From assembly GCA_024760905.1 (NCBI GenBank), contig CM045733.1:16730501-16794500 (forward strand): DNA of 64,000 bases, written 5' to 3'. Below, piece after piece: positions 36,052 through 44,537 of this stretch (position 1 is the stretch's first letter; each line of letters starts with the position of its first letter). The notes beneath the pieces are model-generated. The model was not told where the DNA came from, did not search any database, and saw only the letters and a program-made list of their open reading frames with translations. Made by a program: the position numbers and the translations under genes. The stretch is from Plotosus lineatus. Taxonomy: Eukaryota > Chordata > Actinopteri > Siluriformes > Plotosidae.

Positions 36052-36330
36052 GATAGAGGGCAGTGTATATATATATATATATATAGAGGGCAGTGGTGGT
36101 CTAGTGGTATAGGGTGCTGGATCGCTGATCCAAAGGTTGGGGGTTCGAATCCCACTCTCCACAAGGTTGTCACTGCCCCCCCCCCCAGTGCGGTTAACTG
36201 GGTTATCAAAGGCGGGCCATGTCTGTCACTGTCTATGGTGAGGGGCATGTAAAAGAACCATTGCTGACTTTCGTAAAGAGTAGACTGCATATATATGTAT
36301 GTATTTATATATGTGTGTATGTATACAATG

Positions 36331-36375
<45 letters not shown>

Positions 36376-37322
36376 TGTATGTATATAGTGTGTGTGTGTG
36401 TGTGTGTGTGTGTATGCGGTCAAGATATTCATTATGTTGTTTACATAGTTGAATTGGGACAGAGCTCAGGTCCCCTTAACATAAACTTTAAATTGTCAGG
36501 AGAAGATACGAGTTGAGATTCGGATAAGGTTTGGGGTAAAGTTTAGGTTTGGGGTAAGGTTTAGGTTTAGGTTTGGTGGTTGCTCACTGGGTAAATCTCT
36601 GGGATACCAATCTGAATGTTAGGGGTTCAAGCCCCAGTGCCACCGAGCTGTTACTGTTGGGTTCATGAGCCACTGCTCAGATGTATAAAACATATAATAA
36701 TTGGCAGTTTTACAGTATGGGAATAAAGGTTATTTTTGACAGTTATTAGGTTAGGCGTGTACTGGTTCTGGTTAGAATACTGTACATCTCCAGGAAATGA
36801 ATATTCTGAAGTTACAGAAACAAGACTGTGTGTGTGTGTGTGTGTGTGTGATACTTACTGATGCTAATTTCACAAGGCACCTTTAAAGAAAAGAGAGATT
36901 TTTGAATTGAGTTGAGCAGTGCTGTATGTGTACTCTCTGTACTGTAAGACATTCTGATGCATGAATATGAATCAGTTATACTGTACAGCTCTACCCAGCA
37001 CTTCCCAAAGTCACAGGGATGTTAAACTACACCTTAAACCCATAAATGCAAATTAAATGAGGTCACAGGAATACAGAATGTGTTTGTTTAAAAAACGAAA
37101 CAAAAACAAAAACAAAAAACTTTTATTATTCTCAGATTACATAAGAAACCAGACCTCATTATTCACTTTAACATTCTGAAGAAACTCTAAACATGTGATG
37201 AAATAGTTTTATTTACTCACCATTTGGTTACAGGTCAGAGAGGATGTGTTTGCTATTCTGAAAGTTTTCCCCTCAGAGAGAGAGAGAAAAAATAAAACAA
37301 TTCTCAACCACTTCACAGTCAT
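24797..37322 (-). CDS. il17ra: interleukin-17 receptor A, complete 11-exon coding sequence
   Basis: A type I membrane receptor for IL-17 cytokines that signals through a SEFIR domain (adaptor Act1 in mammals). Coding exons on the minus strand: 37322-37221, 36880-36859, 35451-35305, 34916-34789, 30700-30574, 30128-30081, 29933-29785, 28637-28563, 26702-26636, 26512-26390, 26232-24797. All borders are AG/GT and the phases join to 2424 nt, 807 residues plus stop. Domains: signal peptide ([18 protein letters not shown]); fibronectin-like ectodomain with cysteines and sequons (NTS, NFT, NRT) up to about residue 296; transmembrane segment about 300-324; SEFIR from about 352 ([25 protein letters not shown]); a tail carrying SDQGYSSR, like the human SDQGY motif. 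Human IL17RA is 866 residues. Fish may have two il17ra paralogues; I cannot tell which this is. Introns 4, 7 and 8 hold transposon insertions. Confidence 0.95.
26390..26512 (-). CDS. il17ra: il17ra coding exon 10: transmembrane segment
   Basis: The acceptor is TTTTACAG-like (aaaaacag|AC) and the donor AGTG|GTAAGT. It encodes a Pro-rich stalk, then about 25 hydrophobic residues beginning [13 protein letters not shown], with an unusual run of cysteines, and a basic stop-transfer YRKQK. Confidence 0.93.
26636..26702 (-). CDS. il17ra: il17ra coding exon 9: membrane-proximal ectodomain
   Basis: The acceptor is ATGTGTAG|ATC and the donor TCCAG|GTAGG. It encodes [19 protein letters not shown], the counterpart of human IQPFFSSCLNDCLR. 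The polypyrimidine tract is weak. Confidence 0.9.
26908..27833 (+). mobile_element. Tigger/pogo-like element type A, copy 1
   Basis: TIRs CAGTGATACCTCACTTTACG and its inverse, flanked by TA on both sides. A frame from ATG 27290 reads [20 protein letters not shown] ... [11 protein letters not shown], like the N-terminal HTH of Tigger transposases. The DDE core is absent. Confidence 0.85.
27881..28150. mobile_element. palindromic hAT-like MITE
   Basis: It begins caggggtgtcaaactcgtgc; its second half is the inverse (gtggcacgagtttgaca). Arms include ggtttttgtttcaaccaagc and gattggtcaatct. Inserted in the type B Tigger element. Confidence 0.75.
28563..28637 (-). CDS. il17ra: il17ra coding exon 8: 75-nt ectodomain exon
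   Basis: The acceptor is TTGTACAG|GAA and the donor GTGGAG|GTATTT. It encodes 25 residues ending CCNFTVE, which joins in phase to IQPFF of the next exon as in human CC ... VQIQPFF. It sits 48 bp from the end of a Tigger-like element (26784-28514). Confidence 0.88.
28931..29277 (-). mobile_element. SINE family A with RTE-type tail (early variant)
   Basis: The minus-strand body of family A is followed by caggaagggcatctgacgta, a linker, agatggaggcggatgattca and ctgtggagacccct. It keeps about 10 nt more of the RTE 3' end than the other copies. Head truncated. Confidence 0.8.
29301..29601 (+). mobile_element. V-SINE-like element, full length
   Basis: Head ggcacggtcaagtagtgatt, B box gagtttgattcccgg, body gtttgcatgttctccctgtg, tail ttaattaggattaagtggct and (GAAT)n. 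Confidence 0.75.
29785..29933 (-). CDS. il17ra: il17ra coding exon 7: second FnIII-like region
   Basis: The acceptor is GCTACAG|GT and the donor CAGAAG|GTAAAT. It encodes [13 protein letters not shown] then TLLVAFDT and YKVYVKCKG, aligned with human LWDPNITVE. It has NIS and NRT sequons. Confidence 0.93.
30081..30128 (-). CDS. il17ra: il17ra coding exon 6: 48-nt ectodomain exon
   Basis: The acceptor is GCAACAG|GT and the donor AAAGAG|GTGCGT. It encodes [16 protein letters not shown], aligned with human CEHARMKVTTPCMSSG; both cysteines are conserved. Confidence 0.9.
30574..30700 (-). CDS. il17ra: il17ra coding exon 5: ectodomain
   Basis: The acceptor is AATTGCAG|TGG and the donor CCCAG|GTATG. 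It encodes [20 protein letters not shown] then SLPKPNLDH, matching human FVVDPDQEYEVTV-HLPKP. The 4.1-kb intron before it (30701-34788) carries a Tigger-like element with an RTE LINE inside. Confidence 0.93.
30745..30777. repeat. (ATC)n microsatellite
   Basis: About 10 ATC units, 45 bp upstream (sense) of il17ra exon 5. Confidence 0.9.
31602..32320 (+). pseudogene. RTE endonuclease domain, frameshifted
   Basis: Across frames it reads [59 protein letters not shown] and [11 protein letters not shown]: the catalytic motifs of the AP-endonuclease family (ETRW, Y-P, D-N). Frame breaks occur near 31783 and 32125. Confidence 0.88.
32910..34400 (+). pseudogene. RTE reverse transcriptase domain, frameshifted
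   Basis: It reads [77 protein letters not shown] and, after frame breaks, the catalytic FADD box (about 33640-33651), then [26 protein letters not shown] and the C-terminal [11 protein letters not shown]. Breaks near 33515 and 33665 prevent translation. Confidence 0.88.
34789..34916 (-). CDS. il17ra: il17ra coding exon 4: ectodomain
   Basis: The acceptor is CTTTTAG|GG and the donor GAACGG|GTAAGA. It encodes [16 protein letters not shown] and [10 protein letters not shown], corresponding to the human LEGAEL ... CVRFEFLSKL region. Confidence 0.92.
34940..35300. other. il17ra intron 3, no feature recognised
   Basis: AT-rich sequence with one faint tail-like motif near 34978; nothing else recognised. 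Confidence 0.4.
35305..35451 (-). CDS. il17ra: il17ra coding exon 3: ectodomain
   Basis: The acceptor is TGTCCAG|AT and the donor GATG|GTTAGT. It encodes [20 protein letters not shown] and the AEWKARDD strand, which align with human CLDDSW ... LTPSSP and the IEW segment. It includes an NFT sequon. Confidence 0.92.
35743..36052. repeat. (TA)n/(CA)n compound microsatellite in il17ra intron 2
   Basis: About 310 bp of TATA and CACA blocks; several long frames here are repeat artefacts. Confidence 0.95.
36088..36290 (+). mobile_element. SINE family A, 3'-truncated
   Basis: Clean head gggcagtggtggtctagtgg, B box gggttcgaatccc, body to actttcgtaaagagtag, then it stops in a TA/TG microsatellite. 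The head resembles tRNA-Glu (tggtggtctagtggt). Confidence 0.85.
36291..36414. repeat. (TA)n/(TG)n microsatellite
   Basis: Mixed TATG, TA and TG tract. Confidence 0.93.
36560..36690 (+). mobile_element. SINE family D head fragment
   Basis: Motifs ggtggttgctcactgggtaa, B box gggttcaagcccc and accgagctgttactgttggg. Confidence 0.55.
36830..36850. repeat. (TG)n tract next to the il17ra exon 2 donor
   Basis: About 10 TG units; on the il17ra sense strand this is (CA)n starting 8 nt after the exon 2 5' splice boundary. Confidence 0.95.
36859..36880 (-). CDS. il17ra: il17ra coding exon 2: 22-nt microexon
   Basis: The acceptor is CTTTAAAG|G and the donor ATCA|GTAAGTAT. It encodes VPCEISI plus one base of the next Asn codon, matching the short conserved Cys segment of the human N-terminus. 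The only frame-compatible link between exons 1 and 3 that I found is this one. A (TG)n tract (CA on the sense strand) starts 8 nt beyond the exon. Confidence 0.85.
37221..37322 (-). CDS. il17ra: il17ra coding exon 1: signal peptide
   Basis: The ATG is at 37322-37320. The 34 residues comprise a basic start, a hydrophobic core ([11 protein letters not shown]) and the beginning of the mature chain ([14 protein letters not shown]), which aligns with the start of mature human IL17RA. The donor is CAAATG|GTGAGT at 37220. It ends in phase 0. Confidence 0.88.
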
Positions 37323-37560
37323 AGTTCTCACACACACAATAACAATCCTCAAATTAATATTTCAGGCTTTTCAACCCGAGTTCTCAAACTGTTTTCCTCT
37401 CACAGTCACAGTTAAAAATGAACTGACTATTAACCTGAACTTCCTGGACTTTATGCAAATCTGACCGTTGTACAGCACCTACCTTGACTGGAAAGTACCC
37501 GCCCCCGTTTCCAAGAAACAGCGGAACCGGAAGTAGGTTGTGCTTAAACCTTCCCTACTA
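37323..37560 (-). promoter_or_regulatory. il17ra: il17ra 5' flank: GC box, ETS site and possible 5' UTR intron
   Basis: Upstream of the ATG on the minus strand lies a GGGGGCGGG box (about 37498-37506). A CCGGAAGT ETS-type motif is present at 37527-37534. A consensus donor TCAAG|GTAGGT occurs at 37482, and possible acceptors lie just before the ATG (GTGTGTGTGAG|AACT). I infer a short non-coding first exon near 37483-37550 spliced to the ATG exon; this is not proven. Confidence 0.45.
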
Positions 37561-37920
37561 TTTTCTTGCTTTTCTTTTCTTGTTTTTTTTTTTACACCTT
37601 TAAAATATTATCAAAGTCATAATTTATCGAAAATTCACACGTGGTATTTTCCTCAATAGTAATAACACGAGTATTACTTCTATTATTGCGCTTTTCTGCG
37701 TGAACAGCATCACCTGTGAGTTGTGGATCGTTTCTAAATCACTTCCTGATGCCTACGCAGGTGCACTATAAAGGCTACACAGCAACAGAGCACGCACCCT
37801 ACAGAGTGTGCAAGACGGTCACTACAGAGCCGTTTATAGTACAGCCACTAGTCGAGGCTATTTTAAACGCTCAAAGCGTTGCGATCCACAAGATGGCAGT
37901 ATTTCCCTAAAATACGTTTC
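37561..37920. other. il17ra upstream flank, unassigned
   Basis: It has moderate GC content in 37730-37900 and no gene or repeat recognised. It could hold regulatory sequence. Confidence 0.4.
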
Positions 37921-37924
37921 TCCC

Positions 37925-37976
37925 TGGGTATGTATGTATGTATGTATATCTGTATGTATGTATGTATGTATGTATG
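37925..37976. repeat. (TGTA)n microsatellite
   Basis: About 12 TATG units. Confidence 0.93.
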
Positions 37977-38170
37977 GGTTTCCTCCCACAGTTCAAGACA
38001 TGTAGATAAGGTCAATTGGTTAGCACTCTAAATTATCCTTAGATTTGACTGTGTACAGTAGTTTAGAAACCTGCCTAAGGTGTACCGTGCCTCTCACCCA
38101 AATTACATCAGACTCGAGCATCCCATGACCCTGATGTATAAGTGTTATGGATCAATAGAAGAATGATTGA
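37977..38170 (+). mobile_element. V-SINE-like 3' part
   Basis: Motifs gtttcctcccacagttcaag, ggtcaattggttagcactct and a decayed tail. Confidence 0.6.
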
Positions 38171-38183
38171 TGGAGAACCTCAT

Positions 38184-38496
38184 TTAATCGAAACCACTTA
38201 ATCCTCACTAGGGTCATGGGGAGGCTGGTGCACATCTCAGCCCACAAGGAGGCAAATGAGGGGTATGCACTGAACAGTTTTCCAGACCATTGCAGGGCCA
38301 ACACTCACACAACCATTCATATTCACACTCACACCTAGGGTCTACTGTGGGAGGAAACTGGAGTACCTAGAAGAAACCCACGCAAGCACATGGAGGAGAA
38401 CATGCAAACCACACAGAAACGCCCAAGCTGGGAATCCCACCCAGGACCTTCCTGCTGTGAGGCGGACCTGCTAACCACTATGCCACCATGCCGCCT
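38184..38496 (-). mobile_element. V-SINE-like element
   Basis: Tail cacttaatcctcactagggt, body, and head gcgggacctgctaaccacta-like with tRNA boxes (minus strand). Confidence 0.75.
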
Positions 38497-38627
38497 GGAT
38501 GGAAAGCCAACAGACATTCAACAATCTCCCTATAAATATCAATTTCTAAAGCAAGCACTATTGAAGAAACTAGCATTCTCCACCCTCAACCATACTCCAC
38601 CTCACCTACACCTACACATTCCACATA

Positions 38628-39090
38628 CTGGTTCATTTCCCGATCCACTTAATCTGTGTAGGGTCACAGGGAGGCTGGTACCTAGCTCAGCCCACAAGGG
38701 GGCACAGGAGGGGTACGCACTGAACCGTTTTCCAGACAATCAAAGAACCAACATACACACAACCATTCACACTCACACTCACCTCGGGGCAATTTGAAAC
38801 TGCCATCTAGCCTAATGTGCATGTCTTTGGACTGTGGGAGGAAACCGTTGCACTCAGAGGAAACCCCACACAAGCATGGACAAAACATGCAAACCCTACA
38901 TGATAGAAATAGAAATGCCCATGCTTGGGACTCAAACCCCCAGTGTGAGTGTGAATATGAATGGTTGTGTGAGTGTTGGCCCTGAAATGGTCTGGAAAAC
39001 TGTTCAGTGTATACCCCTCATTTGCCTCCTTGTGGGCTGAGATGGGCACCAGCCTCCCCATGACCCTAGTGAGGATTAAGTGGTTTCGAC
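38628..39090. mobile_element. V-SINE-like element (minus) fused to an inverted tail copy (plus)
   Basis: 38628-38944 is a minus-strand copy; 38945-39087 is a plus-strand tail that is nearly the exact inverse of 38190-38335. Confidence 0.7.
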
Positions 39091-39995
39091 CTTTATGCTA
39101 GGAGGTGGATATTAGGTACTATGCCACAGTGCAGCCCCCAGTCACCATTATGGTCTACAAAAATAAATAGAGAATAGAGCTAACATTAATGTTACATACA
39201 AAATACAATAAAACAGAGCACACTAGCAACTGAAGTATGAAACATCACAAATATTTTAATATCAACATCATTTATATGTTGTTATATAATGAATATATGC
39301 TATATTCATATATTCACTGATATAATGAAACTTCCAAGTAAGGTATAAATTTTTTTTTTTTTTTTTTTTTTTTCAAGGAAGGACTAATTCTTACCCGCTT
39401 TACCCAAGTCGGTGTTTATCCATCCACCATGGGGTGTCTCATTGTCAGTCTACAGGGTCACAGCTGGATCAGCAACATAAAATCACATTAAGTCGCATTT
39501 CATCTCCAGGCACACACAGAATTAATAGCATTTGATGTAGAATGTGCTGAAATACTTTGTGCAGACCTGTCGCACTCTGTCTACATCTGCTCAGGGATTA
39601 TGAATGAAACACCAGTGAACTGAAACAGTGCAGAGCACTCGAGCATGTGTGAGAACAGTAATAGTCATGGGTCACCAGTACACTGGGATCAAACCCTCAT
39701 AAAATTGGGCCTGATATCTCACAGGCCTGATATCAAAACCCAAAGATGAACCATGTGATCAGGATCAGGGCTACCCACACCTAGCACAGGTGTTCACTCT
39801 CATGTTTATAGACAACTGAAGGATTGAAGGATGTGTAGCCTCTGTTTCAAGTGGATTGTTTGGACCTTATTTGGACAGGGTGTGGAAAGACAGATGACGA
39901 TAAAATCAAAGAACTACTTTGTTCGTAACTGTAAGATCCATGAGAGAATTTTCCTCATGCCACACATTTGCGACTTTACAGCGTTAAAGCCACGG
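39091..39995. other. gene-free, no feature recognised
   Basis: Unassigned sequence with a T-run at 39350-39373. Confidence 0.45.
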
Positions 39996-40008
39996 CATTA
40001 TATAACTC

Positions 40009-40353
40009 GCGGGGCAGTGGTGGTCTAGTGGTATAAGGTGCCGGATCACTGATCCAAAGGTTGGAGGTTCGAGTCCCACTCTCCACAAGGTTGTCACTGT
40101 CCCCCCCCCAGTGCAGCTAACTGGGTTATCAAAGGCCGGCCATGTCTCTCACTGTCTATGGTGCGAAGCATGTAAAAGAACCATTGCTGACTTTCGACAA
40201 GAGTAGCTGCAAAGCCGTCGGCGTGTTTCCGCCCTGCGATGGCCTGGCGAGCTGTCCATGGTGTACTCTTCCCTCGCCCCGAGTTGGCTGGGATGGGCAC
40301 CAGCCTCCCCGTGACCCTAATTAGGATGAAGCGGTGACAGAAAATGAACTGAA
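40009..40353 (+). mobile_element. SINE family A with L2-like tail, 13-bp TSD
   Basis: Head ggcagtggtggtctagtggt, B box, body, then tggcctggcgagctgtccat and tail cctaattaggatgaagcggt. CATTATATAACTC flanks it at 39996-40008 and 40354-40366. Confidence 0.92.
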
Positions 40354-40569
40354 CATTATATAACTCAAGCTGGGTTGCCAGGTAAATATTAGCCTGAGCA
40401 TGAACGAGCTAGCTGAACATTTAGTATTAACACCAGGTTATATGGGTGGTACATTAGCACAGCAGGTAGCCTCATAGCTCCAGGGCTGGATTCTTAGCTT
40501 GATATTTTCTGATGTTTCATGTACCTGTGTCCGTGTGAACTTCCTCCTAGCACCCGAAACATGACAATT

Positions 40570-40813
40570 ACTTACTTACTTTACTTATTTGCCAAACTGT
40601 TTAATCCTTCCAGGGTTGTGTGTAGGCTGGAGCCTATCTAAACAAACACAACGGTGATGAGATACACCTCAAAAAGCTCACCAGACCATCACGGAGCCAA
40701 AACACACACCATCATTCACAGTCCGGCTCATACTTTGGAGCAGTTCGGAACAGCCAGTTAACTTAATATGCACGTATTTACAGTATATTGTGGGAGGAAA
40801 CCGGAGTACCCGC
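40570..40813 (-). mobile_element. V-SINE-like element, cut by a Tigger-like insertion
   Basis: Minus-strand tail and body end at 'aaccggagtacccg', where the type B element starts; no head is seen beyond it. Confidence 0.65.
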
Positions 40814-40814
40814 A

Positions 40815-41321
40815 CAGGGATCCCTCACTTTCCGCGGTTAATTGGGACCGAGATCTCCCAGGGACTGCCGAATTCCATGAAGTAGGATCAACTCCCCCTG
40901 ACTGACGTATAGGTACATGTATATGTGTATATAATATCAATAAATACACATTCAACGCTATAAATGCTTATACTGTAATACCAATTAAACATTCAAAAAT
41001 AATGCATAAGATATAAATAAAACATAAACCCCAAACAAACAAAAACAAAAAACAACCCAAACACCCCCCCACATCAAAACTACTTACATTTTTATGTGAG
41101 ATGCGCATCTGTGTGTGTTTGTATTTACATCTTATGCATTATTTGTGAATGTTTAATTGTTATTATAAGCATTTACAGTATAGCGTTATGTATTTATTTA
41201 TATTATATACACATATACATGTACGTATACGTCAGTCAGGGGGGTTGATCCAACTTCGCGGAATTTGGCGGTCGCAGGGGGGTCTCGGTCCCAATTAACC
41301 ACGGGAAGTGAGGGATCCCTG
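40815..41321. mobile_element. Tigger-like element type B, copy 3, palindromic MITE
   Basis: A 507-bp element with CAGGGATCCCTCACTTTCCG at one end and its inverse at the other. The two halves are mirror copies (aattgggaccgag, atacgtacatgtatatgtg, ttataagcattt), so the whole can fold back on itself. Confidence 0.9.
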
Positions 41322-41480
41322 TATACCATTTAGAAGCTATATTTACCCAGAGTGCTTCACTGAAATGCTTTTAGATGTAAATAAAAATATACAGTACTTG
41401 CGCTTGTTATAACTTCTCATGAAAAGGGCGGTCTACCATGTGACTTTTTCAAATATAGTCATCTCACAGTTTACTCAAAA

Positions 41481-41798
41481 TGACAGTGGTGGCCCGATGA
41501 TAGGGTGCTGGATTACTGATCCCAAGGTCAAGGGTTCAAGCCCCACTATGAATGGGCTGTCAATGTTGTCCCTTCAGTGCAGCTAACTGGGTTATCAAAG
41601 GCCAGCCATGTCTCTCACTGTCTAAGTAACATTGCTGACTTTCGTCAAGAGCAGACTGCATAGCCGTCAGTGTTTTTCTGTCCCGCGTTGGCCTGGCGAG
41701 CTGTTCAGGGTGTACTCTGTCCTTGCCCTGAATCGGCTGAGATGGACACCAGTGTCCCTAATTTGGTAGAAAATGAATGAATGAATGAATGAATGAAT
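41481..41798 (+). mobile_element. SINE family A with L2-like tail and (TGAA)n
   Basis: Head cagtggtggcccgatgatag, B box gggttcaagcccc, body, tail ending aaaatgaatgaatgaatgaa. Confidence 0.85.
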
Positions 41799-41856
41799 TA
41801 GTTTACCAAGATCACTTCTGCTGATGCTCACTAACTCCATCATTGGCCAAGCCACT

Positions 41857-42556
41857 TCTTCTTCTTTCAGCTTTTTCCCTTCTTCAGGAGTCACCACAGT
41901 GAATCATCTGATTTGTATGTTTGATTTGTTCATCAGTTCATTTTCTGTAACCACATAATCCTAATTTGGGTCGCGGGGAGGCTGGTGCCCATCCCAGCCA
42001 ACTTTGGGCGAGGGCAGAGTACACCCTGGACAGCTCGCCAGGCCATCGCAGGGCGGAAACACGCCGACGGCTTTGCAGCCTACTCTTGTCGAAAGTCAGC
42101 AATGGTTCTTTTACATGCCTCACACCATAGACAGTGAGAGACATGGCCGGCCTTTGATAACCCAGTTAGCTGCACTGGGGGGCGGGACAGTGACAACCTT
42201 GTGGAGAGTGGGACTCGAACCCCCAACCTTTGGATCAGCAATCCGGCACCCTATACCACTAGCCCACCACTGCCCATGTTTGATTTGGCATAGGTTTTTA
42301 CATCGGATGCCTTTCCTGACGCAACCCTTTTAGCAAGGGACAGAAAAACACGGATGGCTTTGCAGCTACTCTTGACAAAAGTCAGCAATGGTTCTTTTAC
42401 ATGAACCTCTCACCATAGACAGTGAGAGACATGGCCCGGCCTTTGATAACCCAGTTAACTGCACGGGGGGGGACAGTGACAACCCTGTGGAGAGTGGGAC
42501 TCGAACCCCCAACCTTAGGATCAGTGCTCTTTACCACCAGGCCACCACTTGCCCTA
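41857..42556 (-). mobile_element. SINE family A with RTE-type tail, split by another SINE; 15-bp TSD
   Basis: ATTGGCCAAGCCACT at 41842-41856 and ATTGGTCAAGCCACT at 42557-42571 flank it. RTE-type tail pieces lie at 41857-41928 and 42276-42320, then the family A body and head. Interrupted by 41929-42275. Confidence 0.9.
41929..42275 (-). mobile_element. SINE family A with L2-like tail, nested; 12-bp TSD
   Basis: A complete minus-strand copy (tail agttcattttctgtaacca, head ctagtgg-inverse). ATGTTTGATTTG flanks it at 41917-41928 and 42276-42287. Confidence 0.92.
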
Positions 42557-42639
42557 ATTGGTCAAGCCACTCAATCTTATTATTAGGATCCTGGGAAGGC
42601 TGGAGCCTATCATGAACACTAGACAAAGGTGGGTTATCA

Positions 42640-43095
42640 TTTATATTAGGGGCGAGGGCAGACTACATCCTGGACAGCTTGCCAGGCCATTGCAGTTCTT
42701 GAAAAACAGTTTCCAGTAAAAAAAATTTCAACATAATGGAGGTAATTTTAGAGAGAGCACTGAAATTACACTAAAATACTGTATGATGAAAATCCACAAA
42801 TATTTCTTTTCTAAAAGTCTGAGATTCTTGGTCCATTTGTTTTTATATTTGATCAGAGAGCACTTTACCATGATTACCAAATGTTGCCGTGCAATCTGTT
42901 ATCAGAGATTTCAACAAATTTCTGTCCTTGAAATTTTTATGTCCTTGTCTTGCCATAAAAAGGGCGTATTTCTGAGATAACCACTACGCCACTGTGAGGT
43001 CACTGCTAATGCTCTACCCTGCAAAAGATTAATTCTGCATGTCTAGTGTATTGGTTCCCCTTGAAGAGAATTACTCCACACCAGTGATGATTTGT
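42640..43095. other. gene-free, mostly unassigned
   Basis: A short tail-like fragment near 42650-42700; the rest is not recognised. Confidence 0.4.
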
Positions 43096-43096
43096 G

Positions 43097-43368
43097 GGGC
43101 CGGTGGTGTAGTGGTTAGGGTGCTATGATCAGGAGGTTGTGTGTTCAAATCCCAGTTAGATCCCCACTGTGCTAAGCCCCTTGGGCAAGGTCTTAACCTC
43201 AAGTGTGCCTTTGTTCACCCAGCAGTATAAATGGGTACCGGTAAAAATATACTGGGAAGGTAACCTGCGATGGACTCACATCCCATCCAGGAGGAATTAA
43301 ACTCCTAGTCGCTTCACGCTATGGAAATAAGCACCAGCCTGATGAGTGACTATGGCTCAAGTGGGAGA
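43097..43368 (+). mobile_element. SINE family T, copy 4
   Basis: Head gccggtggtgtagtggttag, B box gtgttcaaatccc, body cagcagtataaatgggtacc. Confidence 0.85.
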
Positions 43369-43994
43369 AGAAAAAAAAATTGATGATCGCAGTGTGATGC
43401 ATAGCTAAATAAGTCTATGTAGGATATTCTGGTAATGAATGAGGTTAATTCTTACATTTCTGAGCTCTGACTTTGACTAGTCTGAGTTGAATATCATCAT
43501 TATCTTCCTCCACTTAATCCAGGATCGGGTTGCAGGGGCAATAATAAAGTTGAATATATTAAATGAATAAAAATAAAAATTTGGCCTACATACAGTATGC
43601 TATCATTGTGGATCTTATATATTTTGTTGGTGGAAACTTGGAGGAAAGTTTATTAGTACAAAGCTGTATGGTTCCAAAACATTATGCACGATATTAATAT
43701 ACAGTGGTACCTCACTTTACGAAATTAATCCGTTCCAGAGCCTTTTTCATAATCTGCATTTTTTGTAATTTGAACTGCATTTTACATGTAAAACGCGTGA
43801 TTTGGTCCAAGGCTCTCAATACTACCCCCTAAACCCTTTAAAAATTATAAAAGCATACCTTTTAAGACCTTCTTCTGCTTCAATATCATACCGATGGTAG
43901 ACGGGTTTGGCCATATTCATTTGCGATATCACTCAACCGCATGCCACGAGCCCGCTTCTTCTTTTCACTCGCACCAGAAATCACATGTGCACGC

Positions 43995-43997
<3 letters not shown>

Positions 43998-44043
<46 letters not shown>

Positions 44044-44052
44044 TGCGCACGT

Positions 44053-44089
<37 letters not shown>

Positions 44090-44096
44090 CGTGTGT
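43998..44096. repeat. (TG)n tracts
   Basis: Two TG runs separated by acgtgcgcacgtg. Confidence 0.95.
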
Positions 44097-44247
44097 TGAC
44101 CATGTCTTCTTATCAGAGTTATAATGTTACAAATGTTTATGGAAGGTTAAAAGCCTGAGTCAAAAAATAAAGCAATGAGCACACTCATGAAACAACAGTA
44201 ACTCTGTCCTTTACACGAAAAGCATTATGGGAGATGCAGCTACATAA

Positions 44248-44537
44248 TAGTCAATGGGAGGGAGCTGCGTCATCCCTCCTAGCCAATGGGAGGCCAGCAG
44301 GGTGGGATGTTGGGAGATAGTCAATGGGAGGGAGCTGCGTCATCCCTCCTAGCCAATGGGAGGCCAGCGGGGTGGGATGTTGGGAGATAGCCAATGGGAG
44401 GGAGCTGCGTCATCCCTCCTAGCCAATGGGAGGCCAGCGGGGTGGGATGTGGGGAGATAGTCAATGGGAGGGAGCTGTGTCATCCCTCCTAGCCAATGGG
44501 AGGCCAGCGAGGTGGGATGTTGGAAGATCGTCAATGG
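44248..44537. repeat. 70-bp tandem repeat, four units
   Basis: The unit begins tcaatgggagggagctgcgt and contains agccaatgggaggccagc; units start about 44250, 44320, 44390 and 44460. The other type A copies have only one such block. Confidence 0.92.

Noticed and set aside
36088..36160. Functional tRNA-Glu gene
   Set aside because: It has A- and B-box-like sequence but continues into the SINE body, lacks a foldable acceptor stem, and recurs at over ten loci.
35590..36290. Long frames of Tyr/Ile/Cys/Val or Thr/His in several phases
   Set aside because: They are translations of (TA)n and (CA)n microsatellites.
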